Source: Brachionus koreanus (lineage: Eukaryota > Rotifera > Eurotatoria > Ploima > Brachionidae). Taken from it: 64,000 nt of DNA. This document shows, in pieces, positions 50,637 through 63,107 of this stretch; the first letter of the stretch is position 1, and every line of letters starts with the position of its first letter. A program made the position numbers and the translations under genes. Under the pieces are notes generated by a model. The model saw only the letters and a list, made by a program, of their open reading frames with translations, was not told the origin of the DNA and made no database searches. The stretch lies in the NCBI GenBank assembly GCA_016987375.1, contig PJRA01000263.1, forward strand, positions 3,681,680 to 3,745,679. The letters are read 5' to 3'.

Positions 50637-51928
50637 TTTTGCACAGACCAAACGTAAAGTGTTAATTTTAGATTTTAAGATAAGCGCTTTAGATTACAAA
50701 TAAGATAGGAAATTTTTACTATTATAATGCCCTATACCGACAATACAGTAAGGATTGGAATCATACGAGATCTTGTAAAATCTATTATTAAATTTGTATA
50801 ACATAGTTGTGAATTATACGAGCCGCGCCGATTTCTTAAAATAGAACTTTTATTTTAGCTGATGCAAAAAATAGATCTTTTGAGGGAGACCAAATTCTTA
50901 TCTTCAAATCTTGTAGAAACACTTTTTTAAAATTAGAGTTCTCAGCTGAACCTCTTTGATTTTCGATGCGCAGCTTTTGATTTTTTCTTTTTCGAATAAG
51001 TTACTAAAATTTATCTGATCTTAGATTCTTTGGCACATTTTAACTGATAAGCAAACAGGAATTTTCAAATTTAACAGAACAATTCTTTTATTCTGAATCG
51101 AAATATAATTATTAATCAAAAAAAATCAAATAAATAATGGTTTGCACTAATTTTTGATCAAGATAATGTGTCTTATTTTTTAGTGCTCCAAATCATTAAC
51201 AGTTTTATTAGACATAAATATCTAAATTTTTAAATTTTTGAAACATGGTTTTATTTTGTAAAGAGGATATTTGAATTTTAAAAGAACAGTAATATAGTGC
51301 TTTGAAAATATGATAAAAATTTAAATAAAATTACGAAAAAAAAATCTAATCAAGAATTTTTTTTCATTTAGTAATTTAGAATATTTTTGAATTCTTTATA
51401 GAAAGTTAAAATTCGTTTTGATGCATCCTCAAAAATAAACGAGATATATTAAAACTGGTCAAAACTGTTTTATAACATTAAACACCAAGATCAAAAAATT
51501 TGTTAGCAAAAAGACTTTAAACATGACTTAAAAAAATTATCAAATTTAAAAAAAAGACACAATGCTCTTTATAAATTTTACCGGGGCAGAGAATTTTGAA
51601 AAATTTAATTTTGTCTTTGGACAATTTACTAGTTTTTAGAAAAAATAGCAAGCAACAATTTCAAACAGTTATTTCTTCTATTTTTGTAAAAAAAAAGTCT
51701 GTAAAATTCTTCACAAAAATTTGCTCGGAACTTAACTGTCCCATCTTTTAATTTTTAATACTTTTAGTGTATATATCTATGAAATGATTTAACCAAGAAA
51801 TACTTTTCGGGATTTTCAACATTTTTTTTCTTCTTAATTTGAAAGCGCTAAAAAAACTATAATTTTAAAATTTCTATTCTGATTTATCAAATTAAAGGTC
51901 GAAATTAAATTCTTTTATTTATTTTTTA
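50637..51928. other. Spacer between DAPIT-like genes 1 and 2
   Basis: 1.3 kb of AT-rich DNA with no exon found. It includes the promoter of gene 1 and the 3' end of gene 2. Confidence 0.55.
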
Positions 51929-52212
51929 TTAACTTTTTGTATCCTGAAATCTATCAGGATACAAGTCTTTTATTTGTTTTGGCTTTGATTCGTGGAGAAC
52001 TTGTCGATTTTTATTCATAGTGCTATACCCATAATAGGATATACTGGCACAAATTGCTATTGCAAAGATCATTAACTAGACAAATTAAATTTTATAATAA
52101 ATTTCATATTATTTTAATTAAATACATTTGAAGTCCCAATAGAAGTGTGCAAATCAACAATTTTCTTAATTGGTATCTTGGCATTGATTTTATCCAACAG
52201 CATTCGATTCAT
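51929..52212 (-). CDS. DAPIT-like small membrane protein 2 (divergent)
   Basis: Exons 52212-52126 and 52075-51929, 77 residues. Residues 20-29 (DLHTSIGTSN) align with the pre-helix block of its neighbours, then a helix LMIFAIAICASISYYGY and a longer polar tail. The intron is phase 0 directly after the Asn codon, the same place as in genes 1 and 3. Sequence identity is low, so membership rests largely on the intron, size and position. Confidence 0.6.
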
Positions 52213-52371
52213 CTTTGATTAATATTCTGGTCAAAATAGCTAAATTTAAAATTAATTTAATCAGTATTCCAATTTACCACTTAACTGGTAACTAATAAAA
52301 ATAATTTAATTTGAGCTTAAAAAAATTTATTTGTATTTTAGATTCAAGAAAAAAATTGTAAATTCAATCAA

Positions 52372-52632
52372 TTAAAGATGTTTTCCGGCGTTTTCAGCGT
52401 CAGTTTTCATAGTGATATAGCGGTCATTTCGCTTAATATTCCAATAAGCATAAGCAGTTAGACCGGCGCCACCAAAAACTATGAATAAAATCTTCAAAAG
52501 GAAAGCTATGTTAAAATATAATTAATTTGGAAATGAAAATACATTTGCTTTTCCTTGAGCAGTATTCATATTAAAGTAGCGTTTAAAACCTTGCATACTT
52601 TTGATCAAATATGGTGGTACTGGTTCAGCCAT
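52372..52632 (-). CDS. ATP5MK: ATP synthase subunit k (DAPIT)-like protein
   Basis: Exons 52632-52543 and 52491-52372, 69 residues. The block MQGFKRYFNMNTAQGKAN followed by one transmembrane helix (ILFIVFGGAGLTAYAYW) and a basic end is the DAPIT/USMG5 pattern (KYFN..T..GRxN-helix). DAPIT sits in the membrane part of mitochondrial ATP synthase. The phase-0 intron is after the Asn of GKAN. It is the best match of the three tandem paralogues and lies 361 bases from the ZZEF1 stop codon, on the same strand. Confidence 0.78.
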
Positions 52633-52993
52633 TTTATTTAAATGAAAAAATTCTCAAAATAAAATTAAAAATTTTGCTAAAAACTGAAAAAATTTTTGGA
52701 TTGTTGGCCAAATTTAGAAATTTAGAAAAAGCTTTATTTAATTATTTGCTCTAGTATTTAGGTTGATTATGGTTGTTTAAGATTAGAATTAAATAAATTT
52801 TTATTTTGAAATTTTTTTTGTTTTTTTTTTATTATTTCATTTGTTTCTTAAGAGTTTAAACTGATGAAGAAGTTTCGCCTTTCTTAAAATTTACTAAACA
52901 AAAAAGCTGATTATACAATTTTATTTTTCATATTAAAAAAAAAAAAATAAATAGTTAAAAAACTTGGTTAAACAAACGGAAAAAAGAACTCAT
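52633..52993. other. Spacer between ZZEF1 and DAPIT-like gene 3
   Basis: Holds the ZZEF1 3' UTR and the promoter of the DAPIT-like gene. No other feature seen. Confidence 0.55.
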
Positions 52994-55900
52994 TCACCAA
53001 TTTTCCTCTAACAAATTAATTTCTTCTCGACTTTCCTTGTACTCTTCATCACTATTTTTCATTGAACCTCCTTGAGGACTACAATAAATATCATCATCAT
53101 CATCACTTGTTTCCTGGCTATCCGTTTCTTTGAACATATCTCTAATAGTTTCAAATCCTGTCAAATTTTGTTCGGCAAAATTTCCATTTATTGAGCCTGC
53201 GAGGAGATTAATAAAATAACCTGTTTTGACAACCTTTTCCAAAAAGTATTCCTTGTCTTTCATTTTTGCCATGTATTCATTTTGAATAGACCATTTAATT
53301 GCCAATTTTTCAACAAAAAAAAACAACTCATATAACGCTCGGGTGAAATTTTTATCTTCAGTATTGTATGTCTCAACAACTAGATGCAAATTTCTCAAAG
53401 GTTTTATCTCAAATATATTTAAACAGGGTTGACAATCGGGTGTCTCATAAACTTTTTGAATAATTTTGATCAACAAACTTAAAACTTTATGTCTTTTGTT
53501 AAATGCTTGTACACAGCATATTTTGATTAAGGAGCACCATATTTCATTTAAATTAAGCTGATTGTGGTCGACTTGAGCTATAATTTCTTCCAAAAAATTA
53601 AATGCCGAATCAAAATTTTTTGACAATGTGGTAAAAATTTTAAACGAGCATTTCTCGTTCACCAAATCATCATTATTTCGGCAAAATTTCCATTTGAGCA
53701 TTTTTTCATTTTTAATAGCTATGAACGGAATGGTGCTCAAATTTTCTAGATTAATTCTAAACTTTTTTTTCTTAGTTCTATTTTCTTGATTGTCTGTAAA
53801 GCCAGTATTATTGGCACTAATGTCCCATCGATCCTCACCGTAAAAATCATCAACACTAGAATTTTGCGTATAAAATTCATAGTTACTGGATTCATCACTG
53901 GATGTTGAGTCCCCAGATTCACTTTGGGTTTCCTCGTCTTCCTCATCGTCTTCATTTTCCTCGTCATTCTGATCCTCGTCACTAGTTTGATAATTCGAAT
54001 TTTTACGCATGGACACCACTTGGAACAAAATAGAAGTTTTTTTGGCTTTTTGGCAATTTTTTTTCAATTTTGTCCGGTCTGAATAAACAGTTGAATGTTC
54101 GTCATAAGTGTCGTTGTCATCTTCGTCAAAAGAAGAATCAAAATCTTCGCTTAGCTCACAAATTGACTTGTTCCTTTTAGTAAGCTTTTTTTTGCTATTG
54201 GCCACAGGTGAATTGGACTCTTCTATAGAATTCACACTTTCGGCATCTGAAAATACTTCATCTTTGAATTCGAAGTCGTCGCCCAAACAATATTTGGAAT
54301 AATTTGATTTTTTTAAACTCTTACCAAAAAAACTCTCAAATTTATCTTTATTTATTTCATCTAATTTAACTTTTTTGTCATGTTCTTGATCTTGGTCAAA
54401 AACAATAAGCAATGTTGACTGATCTTGAGTTGATAGTTTTTCTACATCATTTGGCTTTGATGAAATGCTAGTCAATTTTTCAACTTCATTCAATGTCTTA
54501 GAAATTTGACTTGAATTAAAATTAATGTTTTCCTCGCTAAACGGCTCATTATTTATTTTGTTCCTTATCTTTCCTTCATCATAAAAGCCCACATCATCTT
54601 GTGACCATGACACTTTTCTCAATAGCTTAAATTCAGGCATCATAAAATCGCAGGCTATTGAACATATCTTGTTTAGAATAGCGGTCAATTTGTCTGATTT
54701 ATCTTTGTCAATAAATGACCTAATAAAATACTTGACTAAACATTTAAAATTCAACTCTTTTTCTGAATAATGCAAAATGTCCAACAATTGCATTAGTTCA
54801 TACTCATAATTCAAATTAAGCTCCAAGAAGCTCTCTTTTTTGGGCACCAAATTATTACTGGCTAATTGAGACGACAAGTTCATCAACGATACGAGCAGTT
54901 CTCGTGAACTTAAAACAATGCATGCATGGGATACAATTTTAATCGCAGCTCTAATCGGTTCACTTGATTGTTGCTTGGGAAACAATTGACCTGTTTTGGA
55001 ATCTTCATTTCTATTTGTTTCGTATTTACTCAGTTTGTTGAAACAATCTTCGATTAGTTTAAGACTTATTTTGTTTCTTCTCTGACTTAAATCCTCATTT
55101 TCTTCAAAATTAGAAATCATGTCTTCCATTGGAAATATTCGTGATGACATATCACATACGCTCATTATTGCAGTAGTTTCTTCTCTTATTAAATCATCGA
55201 CTAACAAGTCGTCTTTGATCGAGGATTTTTTTCCCTCATCTAAGTCAGTGGTCCGGTTGAGTCGACTTTTTTCACCACAAATCAAACTTACAGTTTTGGA
55301 AACCATTTTGTTCTCATTTATTGGCGTTTCTTCTTTAATCTCATCTTTTTCCAAGGCATTTTTGATTAAACTAAAGTTATCAAAAAGCAATAGACTTGTT
55401 AGAAATATATTTAGATGATTTAATTTCCAATTGGAGTTTAAGTTTGTGTTAAAAAAGGAAATTTTTGAAATAAGCCTCATAAATTCTGTATCCAAAGGCT
55501 CCCAGTCGACAAACTTTTCATCAATCTTGTTCACATAGCTTTGCATTAGATTGATAAGACCAAGAACTAATAGATTTTTATTGAATGCTATTTTTTGTTT
55601 GAAAAATTTATAAAATTCTCTCTTTTTGGCTATGTGATTTTTTTCGTACACAGCAATTGATTTTGTGGTGTCTGTGTCCGATGAAGACTCGGTGTCAGAA
55701 TGTGAAGAGAAAATTTTTTTGAAAATTTCAATTAGTTCTAAAAATAAATTATGGTTTATATCAAAACTGGACTTGACGGGAATTTTGGACTTTTGATTAG
55801 ATTTTCTCCAAGTATTGTCCAGTCTTTTGTACTTTAGGCTGATTGTGCGCCTGGACTCGGGATCTTTCAAAGACAAAAAAGACTCGGAGCCAAACGACTC

Positions 55901-58900
55901 TGAATAAAAGTTATTAACAAGGCCAATTTTGAAGTCATCCGTTGAGCGCAAAACTCCCGCACCATCGTACTGACTATTGTTTTTATAGTCAACCCAATGT
56001 CCACTACTAATATCCATTTGGAAGCATATAACTGCATAGATGAGAAAGTAAAACTTAGAATGTATCTTTGACTTGAAGTTTTCCAATGATTCAGATATTT
56101 TGCCTAAAATATTGGCGAGAAAATTTTGCACATGTGGCTTCCATTGTTCCATTTGATTCAAGCAAAACATCAAATCAAGATAACTACAAGCAAGTTTATC
56201 AAAGCCAGTGGTCATGTACTCATAAATCCAACAAAATATTAATTCTAATGTATACTCTCTTTTTGATTCGTGCAGTTCTTGAAATATAAAGCTATTTTCG
56301 TTTTTGTCCAGATGACTCTTAACCAATTTATTGACCGAGTGTGGGTCTAAAATGCCCAACCATGATCTCGTCATTCCAATAAACATAATGCTTATATTGT
56401 CTGCAAATACATTCTGATAAACTTTGTCCTGCAAATTGAGCATATAGTTAAGAATTTTGTGCAAACTGGGTGTTTTATTTTGTTTTTTTGGCTGGCTAGA
56501 TAGAGAATCAAAAAAACTTTTTGATGCTTCAAAATCTAGACATGGACTTTCGTCAGAGCTGATATCTTTAATGACATGTTTTGTGGCTTTCATTACATAG
56601 GCTAGTTGGCCAATTATATTCTTTTGGTTGTAAAACATGTAAAATTTAAGGTCACGCGCAAACTCATTCTCATTGCTGCTTGATTCAAGGTCTGTTCGCG
56701 AAGTTAAAAAAAGTAAAGTGTTAAGTACCTCAGAGTACATGCTACTAATCAAAGGCAAGTGTTGGTTTTCTGTATTATTATAGTTGTTCAATAAGTCACA
56801 AATTTTTAGAGCAAAATTGGTAAACAAAAATTTAGAGTGTAAAAACAAAAAAGTCTGTGCATCGCTTGAATCACACGATTTTGAAGTCAAAATGGTAGGC
56901 TCAATCATTCTAGTCTTGTGATCCTTGTTGTGGCCATCGGGTGAAAACTCTGGCTTCCTCGAACACGACAGACACAAGTCAAAATCAAAGCATTCAAGAC
57001 ATTTAAGCCTTTTTCCGATTATGAGTGATTGACACTGATTGCAATAATGATCTAGCACGAGCATTGGATGTGTTGGCTGATGAGATGATGACTTGGACAC
57101 ATCTATAATCGATTTGCGGCATTTGTCCAACGAATCGCATTTTTTTTCAACAATTGATCTGGAAAAACAGCTAAAGCAATAGCAGTAGTCGCGACATTCT
57201 AGACACACATAGCGAAAGCCAGTCAACACTGCTTCACAATTGTCACAGTAGAAATTTGTGTTTAGCTTGGAAAAATATTTCCAAAACATGTATCTGGCAA
57301 CCAAATATTTTTGATATTGTTCATGAGTGTTTATTGACGAAGAAACACTCTTCAATAAGCTATTTGTGTCAAATTTTTTGCTACAACATATTTGAAACAA
57401 CGACTGATACATTTCTGGAAATATTTTCACATCAAATGACTCACTATCGTTCCTAGATATTTTTTCTTGTCTAATCACATTCTCTTCGTTCTCTTCGATC
57501 TCATTGACACTTGGCAAAATAGAACCAGTCAGTGTTTCCTTAGCTACATCGCTGTCTTCTGTCTTATTTTTTTCCGCTTTAACAACTTGTTCAAATTTTT
57601 CTTTAGACAAATCAAAAAAATCCTCAAGTATTTCACTAGGTGTCAGCTCTCTTTGGTCTTTGTACTCACATATTGGCATTGAAATGATCATATTTTTGGC
57701 CAGATAGCCGTACAAATGCAGCTCTGTGATAAATTTCAAATCTCTCAATTCCCAATCAATGTCCAGTATGCAAGTAGTAAAACATTTAAGTCTAATATGG
57801 CGGTCTTTGTCAGTCTTTGATAACTTATAAAATTCACTATCAGACAACTTGCTAAAATTGAGTAAAACCTCAACAAAATTGTAGAATGATTTCTGAACCA
57901 ATAGTTCATTTTGGAGACCGCATCCGTATAAATTTTGCAAATAGTGTGTCATTATAGGTCTCAAATTAGATGGAAAACAGGCCTTGGCTAGATCTTTTAA
58001 AGAGCTTGATTGTAATCTTGTGTATTTTGTATAAGAGCTTGTTGAATAAAAACTGCTTAAAAATAGAAGAATAAGCTCGTATTTGAACTGATTGGTGATG
58101 CCACTTTGAATTAAATTGTTCATAAATTTGAATGCTATGTCAAAATTTCGTTGGACTAGGCCAGAATTTTGTTTTTTCACGACTAAAATTTGCTCTAGTG
58201 AATCTACTCTTAAGATGTCTTGATCGAAAACAAATTTGAAAATTAAATTTGTTATTTTAGATTCTATCTTTGGCAACAAGTGTTTTTTTTTGCCAAAACT
58301 GCTTGCTGCATAATTAGACGAAGCTTGTGTTGACTTTCGTTCAAATTCATAATCAATTATTTCATTTGGTATTCGATTGAAATTTAAAAGAAACATTAGT
58401 TTTTCGTCCAGTATTTCAGCTAGACTGCGTCTGACATGGCTAAGCTTATTTTTAAAAATCAATTGCTTTTCAACAATATACAAACGGGTTGAGTCAGCTA
58501 TTTTGTAAGCTTTCATTACATTTTCATTAAAAATTGGCGCATCATTGTCATCAAATACATTCTCATAGCTAATTGTGGTGTCATACCAAACAATTGCACA
58601 AAATAGTTTTACAATTATTTCGCTGACTGATAAGCCACCAATTTTTTGTCTTAACCAGTCTGAATTAGGCTTATAGAAATTTTCCTCATACAAACCCATA
58701 AACTGCTTTATTTTAATTGAATCTTGGTTATCGGATGAATTTAACCAATTTGAAAAATCATTTGACACTGTTGATAGAAATTTATGCAGTTTGCTATCGC
58801 TAGGGTTATTTTGACTTGAACAATTGTAAAATCCGTTTCTGAACAAGATTCTATGATATTCGTGGCTCATGTTGGTTATTGCTTGATTTTTTTCGCTTAA

Positions 58901-61900
58901 TGCCGTTTGTGCCTGCATGCTAGAATTGACTGAAAATTGATGCTGAAAACCACACAGAAGTAAAGCCTTTTCTGCTGATTCATCTTTAGAGTTTTGTTTT
59001 TCCAGAGTGGCTGATTTGACACTTTGAATAGCTTTTGGCATTTCACTGCTAGTTTTGTAGATTTCCGAAAGAGTTTTATGCATGTTTGTGCCAATAAGAC
59101 AAGACAGTAAATGAACTATATCTTTGACTTTTGGATTATTCAATGTTTGCTCATAGCCATACGCATTTACGGTAAATTTCAAATAGAAATGATTGTTTGA
59201 CTTCAAGTCTTTGTTTGAATGTATGTTGAAAATTAGAGATGAGTCTGAGTTTATTTCTATTTGATAGTCAAGAATCTCTTTGTTTTCAACTTTTTTTGTT
59301 ATGTTATGAACCTGTTCGGTTGAGTCAATGAAAGTAAATGAGACAGAACTAAATTAGATAAAATTAATCTAGACTCATTAAGAAATTAAATATTTGAGTT
59401 ATATTACTCTGAGCTTTCAGAATTGTTCAATTTAGATTCAGTATCTAAATCAATTACAAAGCGTCTCGCTAAAGGATATGTATATTCCACGGCCAAATCT
59501 AATATTGAACTTTTTGTCTTAGAATTGAATATCCAGCTTTTAAGTAAGGTCTCTTTTTCACATTTCTTAAATTGAAATTAGATAATTTATAGGTAAAAAA
59601 TTATTTAAACTAATATATTATTAAATCATCATTATTAATTTTGATTTAAAAATAAAACTTGCCTTAACGAATATTTATTTTTTAATTTTTTAAATTTTAG
59701 AAAAATAAATTATTAATATGATTTTAGAAATTTGGCAAAAAAGGAATCAAAACACACATGAGAAGATCTAAAACAGCACTAAATAACATCAAAATAGATT
59801 CGATTTAAAACTTTTTTTTTTTATTTTTTTATTCTTAATTCTTAAAAAAAACATATATATAAAGAAATTCATAGACATAGAACTGTAATAATTGGTGTAT
59901 GTCACTTATAATGCCATTTATATTTATTCAATAAACTAAACTAAATTGAAATTATGAGAAAATTAGAAAAAAATTTTTTTTAGATTCTTTTTTTTGAAAT
60001 TTATCTCAATTTGAATTTAGTTTTAAATTTTGATTGTGATCTTTTTGAGCTTACATAAGAATCATTCCAGAAAACATGATAATCTTCACCGTCATAAATA
60101 CATTATTAATGCAGTGATGGCAGCAAATTTTTAACTTTTTGAGATGAGATTTGTGATTAATGTTGAGGTGTATTTTTAAATTTCATAATTTAAAAGATTT
60201 TTTTGCAAATTTCTCAGCCTCAACCTCATCTTCCAAAAAGTTAAAAATTTGCTGGTTAAAAGAGTGTATATTTCACAAAATTCATCTGATTAATTTGAAT
60301 TAAGTAAAAAGTTTGCCAAAAAGAAATATTGTGAAAAGTTAAAAGATTAAATATCATTGTTTTAAAGAAATAGTAAATAAGAAAAAAAAATTTACTAATT
60401 AGATAAAATTAATAAAAATTTTTTTTTACTTTTTTATTTCTAAGTATGCTTTTAAAAAGTGTGTATTTTAGCACTAAAAGCATCAATCGAGTCAAATGAC
60501 TTTTTTAAAAAATTTTTAGCTTTGATCAATGCTTGCAAGTTAAAAAGGTTCATTTGAATACTTACATTTAAGTATTAAAAATTTTGTTTATTCTTTTTTG
60601 ATTAAATAAAAATTTTTTTTCTTTTAGTTTCCAATCTTTATTCATAAAACAGAGAAAAAACTAACTCTCCTTTGTTTGCCAGCATTGGTTTTACTTTAAT
60701 TAAACAAAAAGCCAAACTATAGATTTTTTTAAAAGACTTAAGAATTGAAAATATAAAACTTAGTTTAATTCACTTATTTTCCGTTTGTTGAAGTAAAGAA
60801 AAAACTCTTATAGATGTTTGAAATCATAACTATTTCAAACATCTAAATTAAAAAATTTTGATTATTAAATTAATTTTTTTTTTAAAAATTGATATTATTT
60901 AAAATTAAATTTTAGTTTTTTTACAAAACTTAATTTCAATAAAATTTAAAATTCTGAATAATTTTTATAAAAACAATCTTGTGCAATTTTAACTTTAAAA
61001 AAGAGGAAATACTTTTGGAAGAAACAAATTTACCTTATCTGACGATGCATTGATAAAATGTGCTTGATTGATGGAATGCAACAAGTTGGCGCATTCGAAA
61101 GATAACTCTGTTCTAAGGCTTGATTCTAAGCTCTCAAAAATACTTGACAGCCATAGCAGAAATGTATATAAAATGTTTCTTAAAAAATAGTCTAATCTAG
61201 TTTGATATCGTTGTCTGTTTTTATCATTATTTTTACACAGGTTTTGCAACTCGTAGCTTTTTTCAAACAAAAATTTAGCGTAATCATTTATAAAATTGTT
61301 AATATGTTTGATCATCATATTCTCAAATACGCAATCGTTGTCAATTTGTTTGCCACGAATTTTATTTTTTATATTAAAAAGAACATTTGATTGCACTGAA
61401 TTAACTAGTTGATTAGATGCTTGCATTAATTTGAATTCCGTATTTTTATCAATATTTAATTCATTATTAAAAGCCAAGTTTACTAATTTTTCTAAAAAAC
61501 AAATAATTTGATTCAATTCAGTAAAATTTTCGTACGGATTTTGACTCTTTGTTATATATTGAACAAGTCCTAGTTTATTTTCAGTCAATTGTTTGCAAAA
61601 AGCTTGAAATAGAATTTGATTTGACTTTTTATTGAGTAACATGTCCCGCTTGAATAAAACAGAATCGCTATTTACAAGTGAAAAGCTCGAGTTTTGCTTT
61701 ATCAAACTTTCAAATAGCTCTATCAGCTCATTTTGTTGGAAAAATACACCAACTCCATTTCTGATTATTTCTTTTGTTATATCCAAAAGCATCTGATTTC
61801 TATGGTCTAAATTATCATTTTTTCTGTCACCTTCATAGACATCGATAATTTGGCACAGACTCTGCAAAATATGCGATGATTTTGTTTGCTTAAGATTTGT

Positions 61901-63107
61901 TTTTATCTCAGCACAATTAACCAATTCAAATAATAAAATCAAAATGGGAACTTTAAGATTTGAAAACAGGAAGTCTTTCGAATTCGAACTTTTGTCGACT
62001 AGCTGAATTGATTTCAAATATATTTTCCAAAGATCATCTATTTGAAAATTGTCAAAATCTATCAATTTCACTTCATCTTCAAGCCAGGCAAAAGCTAAAT
62101 TTTTCTTCAAAGAGAAATAAAGAAACGAAAATAGAATTATAAATAAATCATACATGTTGTTCAGCAAGGTGACAGCAAAACCAGAGAATGGCACTCACTA
62201 AAATAGATGCTGAATTGCTTTCTTTATCGAAAGAATTAGACTTTGAAAATTAAAAAAAAATAAACAATTAATGAATAAAAAAATTATACTAAACTATACT
62301 AAAGACTTTAAATTTTTAAAGATGTCCAGAGAACTATGTTTAAAACCGACTAGATTAAAATTTGAAATGTCGATTGTTTTGTGACTATTTTCTTTAGGAC
62401 GAAGTAATTTTATTATTGCATACTATAAATTAACCTTTATTTATTTTGTAAATTTTTTTTTAAAGTATCTAAATACTAACATTTGCCATATTTGTAACTG
62501 GTACTTCTAACATAATATCAATTCTAAAAATAGATAATTAATCCCTTTTTCATCACTGAATTATTTATCTTACTGGTTTTCATAAAGTTCAAAATAAAAT
62601 GCCTCATATAACTTTGATTGTTTAGTTTTTTGTGTGCTATTTAAAACAAAAAAAAATAATAAAAATTTAATTTGAAATTAAAAGTTGAAAAAAACTCAAA
62701 TGCGCACTTTTTAATGTAAGAATTGAACTGTTCTTTGGAAGAAAATGAGTCAAAATTAACAAAATTTTCAACTTTCGGCCTTGTTTTGTCAAACAGAAGA
62801 ATAACAATAACTGAGTGTATACCAATGGATTCGACTTTTAATTTGAGATTTACATTGGTCAAGGTAACATTGTTTTCCAATTCTAAAACAATGTTAAAGC
62901 ACAAATTTGTTTCAAAAGGTGACTCTTTAATTTCAAATTAATCGGGTAAATAAGATGATTTTTTTAAATTACCCTTTAATGGTCGAAAACTTTCTAGAGA
63001 AAACTCAGTGCTTTCGTCTTCAACAGTTGAAATTATTTCTGTTTCATTTAATTTTTCACTTTTTGGTTCATTAGTTATTTTAAGCGATTTGAAACCAACT
63101 TTTCTTG
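52994..63107 (-). CDS. ZZEF1: ZZEF1-like protein, C-terminal 2700 residues (partial)
   Basis: Exons on the minus strand: 63107-62973, 62924 to 62708 (or 62696), 62636-62574, 62523-62481, 62240-62154, 62104-61034, 59565-59408 and 59348-52994. Phases agree and yield about 2708 residues. The first exon here begins in phase 1, so more exons lie beyond the right edge; the EF-hand and DOC domain of ZZEF1 are expected there. The 6.36-kb last exon encodes two adjacent ZZ zinc fingers at about 57260-56960 (FYCDNCEAVLTG...CYCFSCF and HYCNQCQSLIIG...FDLCLSC). That pair in a giant protein identifies ZZEF1 (2961 residues in human). The first ZZ finger of human ZZEF1 reads histone H3 N-termini; cellular roles are poorly known. 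The remainder is helical with acidic low-complexity stretches, notably near 53880-53990. The protein ends EENW. The second exon has two possible weak donors. Confidence 0.85.
60112..60255. mobile_element. Truncated hAT-like MITE
   Basis: Left end CAGTGATGGCAGCAAATTTT then aactttttgagatgag; right arm ctcatcttccaaaaagttaa then aaatttgctgg. The arms are complementary over about 30 bases. The CAGTGATGG start is typical of hAT ends, but the matching CCATCACTG is missing at the right, so it is truncated. Confidence 0.65.
60472..60520. repeat. Fragment of MITE family A end
   Basis: gcactaaaagcatcaatcga then gtcaaatgactttttt resembles the family A terminus CACTAGAAGCACCAAACGAGTCAAATGACTCG with several changes. 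No partner end is nearby. Confidence 0.5.

Larger units (their letters stand above)
59566..61033 (-). other. Long ZZEF1 intron
   Basis: 1.47 kb between the exons ending SSDK and beginning KCEKE. It contains a partial hAT element and a fragment of the family A MITE end, both listed separately. Other nearby introns of this gene are 43-240 bases. Confidence 0.75.

Noticed and set aside
53746..53982. Basic Arg/Thr/Lys-rich minus-strand frame
   Set aside because: It is the alternative reading frame of the acidic low-complexity part of ZZEF1.
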